64,000 nucleotides of DNA from Rhea pennata. Lineage: Eukaryota; Chordata; Aves; Rheiformes; Rheidae. The translations under genes and the position numbers were made by a program. The notes under the pieces were generated by a model. It saw nothing but the letters and a program-made list of their open reading frames with translations. It did not search any database and was not told the DNA's origin. This document shows, piece after piece, positions 1-8,950 of the stretch (the stretch's first letter is position 1; each line of letters starts with the position of its first letter). The stretch lies in the NCBI RefSeq assembly GCF_028389875.1, contig NC_084670.1, positions 38,157,333 to 38,221,332 of the forward strand, written 5' to 3'.

Positions 1-3000
1 AATTGGAGGGTTATTATCAGTTCTGCTGGCCTTACATAGTCACAGCAGCCTGGGGCAAATGTCTCCCCTCTGTATTGAACCAAACAATCATCAGAGCACA
101 GACAGCCAGGCCATGGAGACACTGGACTCCTGGTTTGGGCAAAACTAAGACCCTTTTTTTGGATGATTGGTCTTGTCTGAGCTTCCCAGTTCCAGAAAGG
201 CACTGACACACAGGTGGAAGTCCAGCACAAGGACACTAAAACAGTCAGGGGCTGAAGTATGGGGCAGATGAGGAGAGGCTGGAAGAGCTTGGTATACTCT
301 AAACTGGCATGAGGGGGCAGGCTGGAGGAAGGACCATTTCTCTTTCCTCTCTTACAAAGTATTTGACCCTCAGGGCTCCACTCATGGGCACCCTGACTTC
401 TCAGCACTGCAGGGAGACTATCCCCTCAGGCCTCAGCAGGGACGAGATCGAAAACAAGAGTGGTTACACTGCAAAAGCTCTGGGACTCTCCCCTCAGAAA
501 AGGAGGGGCAACTCTAAAAGTACTCAGGCAGAAAACACCAAGGGTCAAGGGCTTCAAGCACACAAGGTCCTCAGTGACTGCCCAAAAGATGGCAACTTCC
601 TTGGACGACGGCTGTGCTCACCACCACTCCCTTGGCTCCAGCTACTTGCAGCAATGCATCTAGAGCTAAGTGGGGCTCCTCACATCCATCCAAGGCTCCG
701 GAGAAAACACAGCGCCTTGCCCATGTCAGCAGTGTCAGCACCTAACGACACCACACCTAGCACACTCCTGCCTGCATGTGGGCTGCTCTCTTGTGTCCCT
801 TCTGCAGCACAGACAGCAGGATGATGGGAGAATTCAGAGACTGCAGCTGGGAGGAGGAGAGGTGCAGCCCTTGCAGGGCACTCTTGCTTGGCTTGCCTAC
901 TCAAAGGGACTCCTTGTCTAGGGAGATCTGGCACCGCAAGGGAGCAGCACCTTCCAATTCATCTCCTAGGAACATACTTAACCGTATATAAAGACCACCT
1001 CTCCACAAAGCTTTCACTCCTCCAAGGAGCTTCCAGCACACTAACGCCCAGCCAGCAATGAGAAATGCTCACACTCCCCTATCCCTCAGCAAACACTGCT
1101 GCAAGGGAAAGCTCTCGTGAAGAAAAGCAAGCGAGCAGAAAGGGAAAAAGCAGCCTTGGTTCACACCTCAGAGTAAGCAGAAACACTCCCTGCCCTCTAG
1201 GCAGCATCCCGCCTGCACATCCTGGCAAGAGCTGAGGAAACACAAGGCCTGAACCTCATCACACACAAGGCAGCAGGCTCCCAGCATCTCTGGCTCACAC
1301 CACCTGGGCAGTCTGGGCCCTGCAAGCCAAGTTAGCTCTTCACCTCAAAGTATTCATTTTCTCTGCAGCTTGGCAGCACTGCCCACACACAGCACTGCTC
1401 TTTCCAGGCACCTCCTTCTGTGGTGAGCACCAGGACACTTGGGTATCATCTGTCCCCACCACAAGGTACCCCACCACTCTGACACACCACATGCCCGCTC
1501 TTCACCTCACAGAGGGTTGACAGATAACATGCAACTGTACATCAGGGACACAGGGCATACGACCAGCCATGGCTGCAGCTAGGGGACCCTCAGGACACAT
1601 CAACCCTCAGAGATATCATCCAGATCTTGGAGAAAATTCTCAGCAGCCCCCTGGTGTTTTGATGGGGCAGACTTTTCTGCAGCACACAGACACTGCTTGT
1701 CCACCAGCACCTCCCCTCCCCTCCCCTACTCCCGTGGGACAGCGCCATCTTGTGGGCAGCAGAGCAGGGCGTGGCAGGACCTCAGGGCAGCCCAGCACCG
1801 GGTGCCCAGGCAGTGCAGGGCCCTGGGGCCCAGCTGCTGCCCCGCAGGGCTGGGCTCTGCCGCAGGGGCCCCAAGGGCTCCACACTTCCCTGCGCCCTGG
1901 GGCCATGCGGGTGCGGGGGGCAGCCCAGGGGCCTGTGCTGGTGCCAGCCCTGGTGCCGGCGATGGGGCCCTGGGCATGGCTGGGGCGCTGGAGCCCATGG
2001 GCAGCGTGCTGCTGCCCCCAGAGCAGGGCAGTGCTGTGTCCTCTCACCCTTTTTCACCCTTCCCCCTCCCCACAGCAGCCCTTGGGCTCAGCAGCCCTCA
2101 TGCTGCACGTGGCAGGGCTCGGCCGCATCCAGACAGGGGCTGCTCTTTGTGGGGCCGGGCTGCACCCTGTTGCATCGCTCCAAAGGGCTGAGGAGTCCCA
2201 GGGGCACAGGGCAGCCAGGGTAGAGCAGCTCAGCGCTTGTTGGATGTGGGCAGCAGAGGTGTGGGCCTCTCAGGGAGCTGGGGGAGATGGCCCTGCTGCA
2301 CTCACCCCCAGCACTGCCCATCACAGCTCAGAGAAAAATGGTTGGTGTCAGCAGAGACTTGCAGGACAAACAGGCTGTCTTTTGGGTGCAGAGGTTTGTC
2401 CCCCTTCTGCAGGAGGGCGGGGGCTGTGGCCATCTGAGAGCAACATCTCTGAGCCCAAAACATGCTCTGCCAGGTTGGAAGCAGAAGAGGATCCAGGAAG
2501 AAGGAGCAGAGGTTCTTCTAAATCAGTAGAACTCCTGGATTTATTACAAGGCGAAGGATCCATTTCCTATATGAGCATTTCCAGCAGGCTCTTAAGAGCC
2601 CCATGGGAGTTGCAGGACACACCAGCCTCCAAGACAGAGGCTGCATTTCCTGCCAGAGTCAGATCCCAAAGGGAGACCTATGCCTGGGAAAACCTGAACC
2701 AGCATTGCTCCCTGACATTAGTGGATAGAGCTGGGGCTCAGGGCAGCCTCAGCCACAGGACCCAGGAGTTCTGCCTGCCACATTGTCCCTGGAGCCAGAT
2801 AGGACCCTCAGGTAGGGCTCTTGTGTCTTTGTGTGACACCTTGGGAAGGAGCTCTCAAAGCTCTTATGCTTGGTGAATAGCCTCAGGACCATTGGGAACA
2901 AGGAACAGCAGTCCAGGCTAATGGTCTTGGTCCAGCAGCCTTCTATCTTGCTTACTCCCTTGCTCTCAGCTCACCTTTTCATCCAGGGAAATAGTACGCT

Positions 3001-4285
3001 CTTCCCGCCTCATCACCCAAAACTTGTCTTCAAGAGGTCCCTGTGCCTCTGTCTGTGAGGGAACAGCCCCAGCGTGGCCCCAATATCTCCCATCCCCACT
3101 CCTCACTGTGGAGCAGCTCCTAAGGGCAATGGTGGGAAGTGCATGAGAAGTGCCCAGCAGTGCCCAGGTCTTTTAGGGAAATGAGAGTTCTGCCGTGGCA
3201 CCAGGAAGAGCTCCCTGTGATGCAGCACATCCTATTGTGACCTCAGCTCATGTCTTCTGGGAGCTCAGTAGGTCACCACCATGGAGATGGTATAGCCAGG
3301 GCAAGAGCAGAGATCCTTCCACTCACACCCTGGAAAGCAGTCACCTCCCCTCATCCCAGTTATTTTCCAAAACTTGCTGATAAATCCTTTAAGACAGTGA
3401 AAAAAATGTGAAATATTTCAAATGAGGCATTGAAGAGGTCAGTCTGCACCCCCTGCACCGACAGGTCTCTGCACTGGGCAGAGCTGTGTGGGTAACTGCA
3501 GTATGGGGGATGGATTGGGGGTTGGGATTTTTCAAAGACATGATCAATGTGAAATGAAACAGCACAGAGCCTGGCCATGGGCTGAGATGCTTTCAGGAGC
3601 CTCAAAACTGATAGCTGCTGTGGACCACCCTTTTTGTAGAAGAAGGATGTAGGACAGCATGGGACAGAACGCAGCCTTCCTCCTTGAGGCACCAAAGTAG
3701 GTTCTTAGTTTTTTTAAAGTCCTCAGCAAGGTTTCTTGGTCTACAGTGCTTAAGATAGAGATGATATGCCCCAAAAGAGCAACCTTTAAGACACATCATC
3801 TAGAGGGCTTTATCTGGGACCTTGGTCTTTGCCAGTCTCCAAAGCCCTGGGAGAGTCCAAGTGGCAAATCTGGATAATTTTTCCCTTTCCCATTAATTTT
3901 GCCCAGCATTCTTTTTGGCTGAATTCAGGGCTCAGCTGATCCTTGGACTCAGCATGGCCTGAAGGCAGTGCTTCTCCTCTGAGTATAGTCCTTGGCACCC
4001 TGTACCAACCTTGGAACTGTAGCTCTCTTGGGGGCTGTACAGTTCTGGCACCCTGCATCCCACCATAGACACCCAGGCCCTCCCAAGGGGGCTGTACAAC
4101 CCTGACTCCCTGGATCTCCCACAGTTTTGATGCTGGGCTTCTCAGGACATGCCCACACACTGCAGTACTGCTGTCCTGGCTCTGCTGCAGAGCCTGTAAG
4201 GCAGTGCTGTGCCCCAGGACCTGCATTTTGGCTCACTCTGGAATTTGTGAGGGGAGCAGCTCCCAGCTCTGCAGCTGCTGGACAC
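1..4285 (+). repeat. Segmental duplication unit Q, copy A (left end outside the window)
   Basis: This is the first of three same-strand copies of a multi-kilobase low-copy unit; the others are 32620-39020 and 54030-59590, and there is an inverted partial copy at 39920-41330. Shared landmarks occur in the same order, for example the aattggag-rich start at 1, 33311 and 54778, and the gcgccatcttg motif at 1742, 36857 and 57814. Copy A is closest to copy C: positions 361-420 match C without difference, and the first 60 bases differ at about 4. Relative to C it lacks about 800 bp near position 297 and about 530 bp near position 1690; the second gap removes the CCAAT/X-box part of the promoter-like core. 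Long open frames here are open on both strands and are not conserved as protein between copies, so I call no gene. Confidence 0.8.
1690..2230 (+). promoter_or_regulatory. CpG/GC-rich block of Q copy A, partial promoter-like core
   Basis: This GC-rich stretch begins with a pyrimidine-rich ccctcccc run and carries a YY1-like gcgccatcttg at 1742-1752. The inverted CCAAT, GC box and X-box found upstream of this motif in copies B and C are deleted here. A promoter role is inferred from motif content only; no transcript or protein can be assigned. Confidence 0.35.
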
Positions 4286-4339
4286 TGAGGATGTCTCCAG
4301 GAGCATGACTTCAAATGAGAGAAGTGCTCTGTGGGTGGA

Positions 4340-4600
4340 AAAGAGAGGGGAGAAGTTGAACAAAGAGTGGTTCAGACTGCACAGAAGGAGAATACTTTTC
4401 ACCATCAGGATGGTCAAGCATTAGAACAGGTTGTCTGAATGTGCACGATGCGCAATCTCCATTCTTGGAGGTTTTCGAGACCTGATGGATAAACCTCTGA
4501 GCAATGTGGACTGATGTCAACAGGTCCCTGCCTTGGTAAGGAGGTGGAAGTAGAAATTTCCAGATGTTCTTTCCAACATGAATTACCCTTTTGATCTTAT
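4340..4600 (+). mobile_element. CR1 LINE, 3'-end fragment
   Basis: The segment reads as the last part of a plus-strand CR1: the block around ggtcaagcattagaacaggt, then the tract for a conserved 'group of residues after a C-terminal W/L' (ctccattcttggaggttttc), then the 3' untranslated part. It is 5'-truncated and clearly diverged. It separates Q copy A from the OR upstream block. Confidence 0.65.
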
Positions 4601-4734
4601 AATATTTGTGTCTGTTTGCCCTTTCTGATGATCCTGGACATTGGAGAAAGACTGAGCAAGTGTGGAAATGTGACATGGAATTTCGAGGTGACTTTCAGCC
4701 TTTCCAAAAGGCATTGTAGGAGGCTGGAGGGACC

Positions 4735-6130
4735 AGCCCAAGCTGTCAGGGCTCTCTGAACCTGAGCGAGTCAGTGAAAAGACAGTTGTCTGCAGGGAAG
4801 TGAGGAGAATCCCATTCATGGGACCTCTAAAGACTTTGTTTCATGAACTTTATGTAGTACTGGTGGCTGCCCAGCCTCCAGTTCCTTTTCAAAGGGGCAT
4901 GAATGAGAATTCAAATGACCAGGAGTTATGTGTAAAGTCAGGCCTTGCCAGAGTTCTTTACAAGTTTCCAGAGTCCAGAATTTTCAGTCTCCTTTGGGAG
5001 CCAGTTATGCATTGCTCACTCTCTGCAGCCTCTGGGGAGAACCAAGATGCAGGATCAACCCCCAGAGGCTCGTTAGTACTATTAATCCCAAGGCACACGA
5101 AAGAGCAGAGACATTTAGGTCCTGCTGGGGATTTACTGCAGGAGCTGCTGAGAGAAGATGAAAAAATCAGGGCAAAGCCTGAGCTCTGGGCAGTGGTCTG
5201 CAGAGTCCAGGGAAGGCAGGGACTTGGTGGTGGGGGGGGGATGCAGAGAGTGAAATCCCAACCTCGATCTTCATTCCCAGGCACCATCAGTGCAGAGGTC
5301 ACCCCTTCATGCTGAAGACTGCAGGCCAGCGCTGGATGTCCTGAGGCAAGTCATGGTGGTGTTTATATTACTGCTGGGTTTTTGCACAGTTACAGTTTGT
5401 GAGTGAGACCAGAGTCTCACTCCTGTCCTTTCCTGCATGTCTTCCCCACAGCTTCCTCCTCCCCCCAGACGCTGCCGAGTCCCTGGCACCATGGAGCAGA
5501 GATCCTGGAAGGGGCTGAGGGTGCTGAATTACAGCTGGGCTGCTGGTGTGGTGGAGCCGATCCTGGGGCACTTGTCCATCTTGGATGGGCAGGCTATTCA
5601 GGGCTAGAAATGCTTTGTCCTTCCTTCCACCAACCGTTAAGGGCTTTTCCTCTCCCCTTTCTCCTAGTCTTATAGGATTTGGTCTCCATCCCTCAGCTTT
5701 CTCACATTTGACTCTCACTCATGCAGTGGGGAGGGCCGGGGACCTCAGTCATTCTGGGCTGACTATGGAAACCTCTCTTGCTGGTATCCATCATTACAGC
5801 CTCCAGGGAAAGCCTAGGAGATGAGTGAGAGTGTAAAATGCTCATCCATCCCCAGAGTTCTCTGGACAGTCCAGGCATCTGCTTGCCCATCTCCAAACTC
5901 ACTGAAAGGTCTAAAGGGAGAGAAAGGGAATGGCAGAGACATAATTTTCTCTCTTGCTATTTTTGTGAGAACCCCAGGAAGGGCACCAGACAGAGGGCTG
6001 TGTGGGAGCACTGCAAGCACAGCTGCCTGTGCTAAGGTCCAGCTGTTGGGCTGGGGTGTGTAGGGAGGCAGCCCTAGAACCCTCAGGAACCACCACAGAG
6101 GAGGCAAAGATGTGAGGAAAAAGATCTTCC
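4735..6130 (+). repeat. OR upstream block, copy 1 (paralogous to 24357-25440)
   Basis: This non-coding block is collinear with 24357-25440, which lies just upstream of the second OR. Shared stretches include agggctctctgaacctgag, the 28 bp identical block at 5001-5028 (24618-24645 in the other copy), the atttcccag/attcccag region before cagaggtca, and the ctgctgggctggggtg-like end. In copy 2 the end of the block lies about 770 bp before the OR start codon. Here a CR1 and a provirus have since been inserted between block and coding exon. The block probably contains the promoter and a 5' untranslated exon of the receptor gene; that is inference. A candidate donor after ctgcag reads GT in copy 2 (24951) but GC here. 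Confidence 0.7.
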
Positions 6131-6245
6131 CTGTGCTTTTCCTTTTCTCCTTGAAAAAAAATGAAAAGAAAAAAAACCCCTTCTTCACAGTGTTTTCTAC
6201 AAAGAGGCTGCAATGAGTGGATTTTAGGTATCTGCTGAGACTGAA

Positions 6246-6491
6246 CATGGACTTTCTGGAACAAGTCCAGCAAAGAGACAGAAGGATGATTAGATAATTA
6301 AGAGAAAGGAGTATCTGTCATGTGAGGAGAGGCTGCAAGTTCTTAGACTGTGTAGGTTGGAGAAGAGAGGGGGGATTTTATCAATGTGCATAAGTATCAG
6401 AAGAGCAGGTGTCAAGAGGATGAGACCAGACTGTGCTCAGTGGTGCCCAGTGCCAGGATGAGAGGCAAGGGGCACAAATTGAAACACTAGA
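6246..6491 (+). mobile_element. CR1 LINE, left part (split by provirus)
   Basis: Plus-strand CR1 sequence covering the end of ORF2 and the start of the 3' region, with recognisable ggagaggctgcaagttctta, gtaggttggagaagagag and ggcacaaattgaaacac tracts. It stops at the 5' LTR. The next CR1 base pairs continue after the 3' LTR at 13862, so one element was cut in two by the retroviral insertion. Confidence 0.85.
6485..6491. repeat. Target-site duplication, left copy
   Basis: The 7 bp cactaga directly before the 5' LTR is repeated directly after the 3' LTR (13855-13861). If the 3' LTR is taken to end in the usual CA, the duplication is the 5 bp ctaga, a normal size for a retroviral integrase. The flanking CR1 reads continuously when the provirus and one copy are removed. 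Confidence 0.8.
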
Positions 6492-7099
6492 TGTAATAAA
6501 TTGTAACTATTTGTTCATTGTTTAGAAGGAGGTTTTACAACAATCAGGGTTGAGACATGGTGTCAGACAAATAAATTATGGTAAGCACAAAAGCTTATAT
6601 GACCCCTTGTGGAACTAGTGTCGGGGCCCTAGCTATCTTGCAGGACTATGAAGAGCTGAAGTAAGCAACAAGCTGCTCAGAGGTTTTGAAGGTAAAAGAA
6701 CAAAGAAAAGATAAGCAGGCGCCTGTAACTTTCTCACAGAACAGCATCCCAAAAAGGGAGTCAACACAACAGATAAGCAAACCCCTGTGATCACTCACAA
6801 GGAGACAAACCAAAATAAAGAGACAAAAGAAGACCACGGCCTTCCTCTCCACAACCACCAGAGAGCTTCAGACGACCCCCCCCCCAGCAACTCACACATG
6901 CGCGGGACGCACCGGGAGATTACAACGCAGACTATAAGGGGAGGACTGTGTGTGAGGGAGGCGCGCGCCGTTGGCGGAGCTGAGACTCCCCGGCCGCCCA
7001 GCGCTGTTTTGCTTGTGGCTGCTTACTTAATTAAATAAATTGTTCACATGATTTAACAAACTCTCTGTATGAATTAACCTTCAAGAGAGTAACTTATGA
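6492..7099 (+). repeat. 5' LTR
   Basis: The 608 bp repeat starts TGTAATAAATTG and matches 13247-13854 along its whole length. It has a TATA-like TATAAG at 6933-6938 and a polyadenylation signal AATAAA at 7034-7039, placing U3, R and U5 in normal order. A C10 run lies in U3. The shared sequence ends at atga; the usual terminal CA is seen only in the 3' copy (13855-13856), so the exact 3' edge may be 2 bp further. Confidence 0.93.
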
Positions 7100-7105
7100 A
7101 AAATT

Positions 7106-7123
7106 TGGTGCCGTGACTCGGAT
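7106..7123 (+). promoter_or_regulatory. Primer binding site for tRNA-His
   Basis: The 18 bases TGGTGCCGTGACTCGGAT are complementary to the 3' end of vertebrate tRNA-His including the CCA tail. They lie 6 bp after the shared LTR end, where minus-strand DNA synthesis is primed. The match appears complete over 18 bases. Confidence 0.9.
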
Positions 7124-7489
7124 GAAGGCAATGGACTGAAAAGCTCTTCGGAAGGGGAGGCGCCCCACCGAGTTCGGCGGCCTCTGCCGAGAGCGATTTT
7201 CACTCAAGCCCTTCACCGACGAACCCTAAATTAGCCACAAGCAAAAAGGAGCCGGCAACCCCAAGTAATCTTTGTGCACGAAGACCGAATGAAGACTCAG
7301 GATTGAGTAAGTGTAGGCCGGTGATCCATTCAGTTGGGGTTGGGTATCCCGGAGTACACGTGAGAGACGTCCAGTAAGGACGAAGCGAGTGCGGACCCCT
7401 CGGTAGTGCGGTTCCCATATCCCGCGAGGGACTGGGCCACGAAAAGGGGGAAGCGGTGTGTGTGTGTGTGTGTGAAGGTACTCCGGAAG
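7124..7489 (+). other. Retroviral leader (untranslated, packaging region)
   Basis: This is the roughly 370 bp leader between primer site and gag. A good splice-donor consensus GTAAGT at 7307-7312 is a candidate for the env subgenomic RNA. A (GT)n run lies at about 7455-7474. The gag frame is open upstream to an in-frame ATG at 7406, which would add 28 residues to Gag; no signal peptide is evident, so I treat this as leader. Confidence 0.6.
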
Positions 7490-8950
7490 ATGGGACAGAA
7501 GAAAAGTAAGCCTTCTGGTCCCATGGGTGGGGGAGTTTGTAGTGGAGGCTTACCTCCCATTCCCCCAGATAGCCCACTAGGATTGATGATTAAATATTGG
7601 GATGATTCCCCTTCTAGGCGGGGAAAAAGTAAAGTTAAGATGATCCATTATTGTATTGAAGTCTGGGGCAACAAACCTATAAAAGGAGAAAGTGTTTTCT
7701 GGCCCCCTTTTGGTTCATTTGAGGACTGGATATGCCAGGCCCTAAATAGTTACGTAAATTCAAAGGAGCCCTTCAGCTTAGAAGAGAGCGAGTATGCACA
7801 CCTCTGGATAAACCCGGAGACGAGAACCCTTTTATACCCATTAAAAGAAAAAGGAGGGCGGGGGAAAAAGAAGCGAGAATTAGAGATCCCATTATCGCCA
7901 CCCCCTTATATACTCCCTCCTATACCTACGGCCCCTTCTCTTCCCGGGCCGACCGAACTTCCGTCCTCGGGGGAGTCGGATGGCGAGGCTAACCCTAGTC
8001 CCCAGAGACCAGTAACTAGGAGTCAGACTAGAGCACAGGGGTTAAGTCTCGAAGGAGGATTATATCCACTGCGGGAAATAGCTATGGGAGGACCCCAACC
8101 GGGGACGGGATATGTAGCCGTCCCCATTAATTCCGGGGACGTGAGAGATTTTAAGAAGGAAATGGGAAACCTACTAGAAGACCCACTGGGAGTGGCAGAG
8201 CAGGTGGACCAGTTTCTAGGACCAAATATTTACACTTGGGAGGAGCTACAGTCCATCCTGGGAATCCTGTTCACATTTGAGGAAAGAGGGATGATTAGGC
8301 GAGCTGGCATGCGAATCTGGGACCAACAACACCAGCAAGGTCCGGCAGCAGATGTTAAGTGGCCGATGCAGTTGCCTAATTGGAATAACCAAGACCCAAT
8401 CCATTGCAGTCATATGCAAGACTTAAGAACCATTATCATTCAGGGGATAAGGGAATCAGTCCCAAGGGGACAGAATATTAATAAGGCTTTTAATGAACAG
8501 CAAAGGCGGGATGAGACCCCGACAGAATGGTTAGAAAGGCTGCGAAAAAGCTTGCAGTTGTATAGTGGCTTAGATCCAGGGACTCCTGTGGGAGGGGCCT
8601 TACTTAAAACTCAGTTTGTGGCCAAATCCTGGACGGACATTAGGAAAAAGTTAGAGAAAATAGAGGACTGGCAAGATAAGGGTTTAGATGAACTCCTGAG
8701 AGAGGCACAGAAGGTGTATGTTAGGAGAGAGGACAAAAAAGAGAAGAAACAAGTACGAATGATGGTGGCAGCAATACGGGAAGGTCAAAGAGGAAGGCCT
8801 AGGATGGTGCGTGGGAAGCTTGAGAGAGAAGAAGGGAGAAATGGTCAGGGACAAAGAAATGTGATCTGTTTTTATTGTAATAGAAAGGGTCATATTAAGA
8901 GAGAATGTCGACAGAGAAAAGAGGATGAGCAGATGTTCAAGGATGAGTAG
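7490..8950 (+). CDS. Gag polyprotein (endogenous retrovirus), open
   Basis: The 486-codon frame encodes matrix, capsid and nucleocapsid. The start at 7490 is chosen because it gives MGQKK, with Gly2 placed for N-myristoylation. A PPPY late-domain motif is at residues 137-140 in a proline-rich stretch, capsid begins around residues 192-215, and a region like the major homology region lies near 318-362. One CCHC zinc knuckle (CFYC..GH....C) is at residues 460-473, within a basic tail. The frame ends at TAG 8948-8950, and pol continues in the same frame, as expected for amber readthrough producing Gag-Pol. No internal stop or frameshift is seen. Whether it is expressed cannot be told from sequence. 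Confidence 0.92.
   Translation: MGQKKSKPSGPMGGGVCSGGLPPIPPDSPLGLMIKYWDDSPSRRGKSKVKMIHYCIEVWGNKPIKGESVFWPPFGSFEDWICQALNSYVNSKEPFSLEESEYAHLWINPETRTLLYPLKEKGGRGKKKRELEIPLSPPPYILPPIPTAPSLPGPTELPSSGESDGEANPSPQRPVTRSQTRAQGLSLEGGLYPLREIAMGGPQPGTGYVAVPINSGDVRDFKKEMGNLLEDPLGVAEQVDQFLGPNIYTWEELQSILGILFTFEERGMIRRAGMRIWDQQHQQGPAADVKWPMQLPNWNNQDPIHCSHMQDLRTIIIQGIRESVPRGQNINKAFNEQQRRDETPTEWLERLRKSLQLYSGLDPGTPVGGALLKTQFVAKSWTDIRKKLEKIEDWQDKGLDELLREAQKVYVRREDKKEKKQVRMMVAAIREGQRGRPRMVRGKLEREEGRNGQGQRNVICFYCNRKGHIKRECRQRKEDEQMFKDE

Noticed and set aside
1569-2876. Open frame of 435 codons in the GC-rich part of Q copy A
   Set aside because: Overlapping long frames exist on both strands, composition is that of GC-rich DNA, no domain is recognisable and the frame is not kept in copies B and C.
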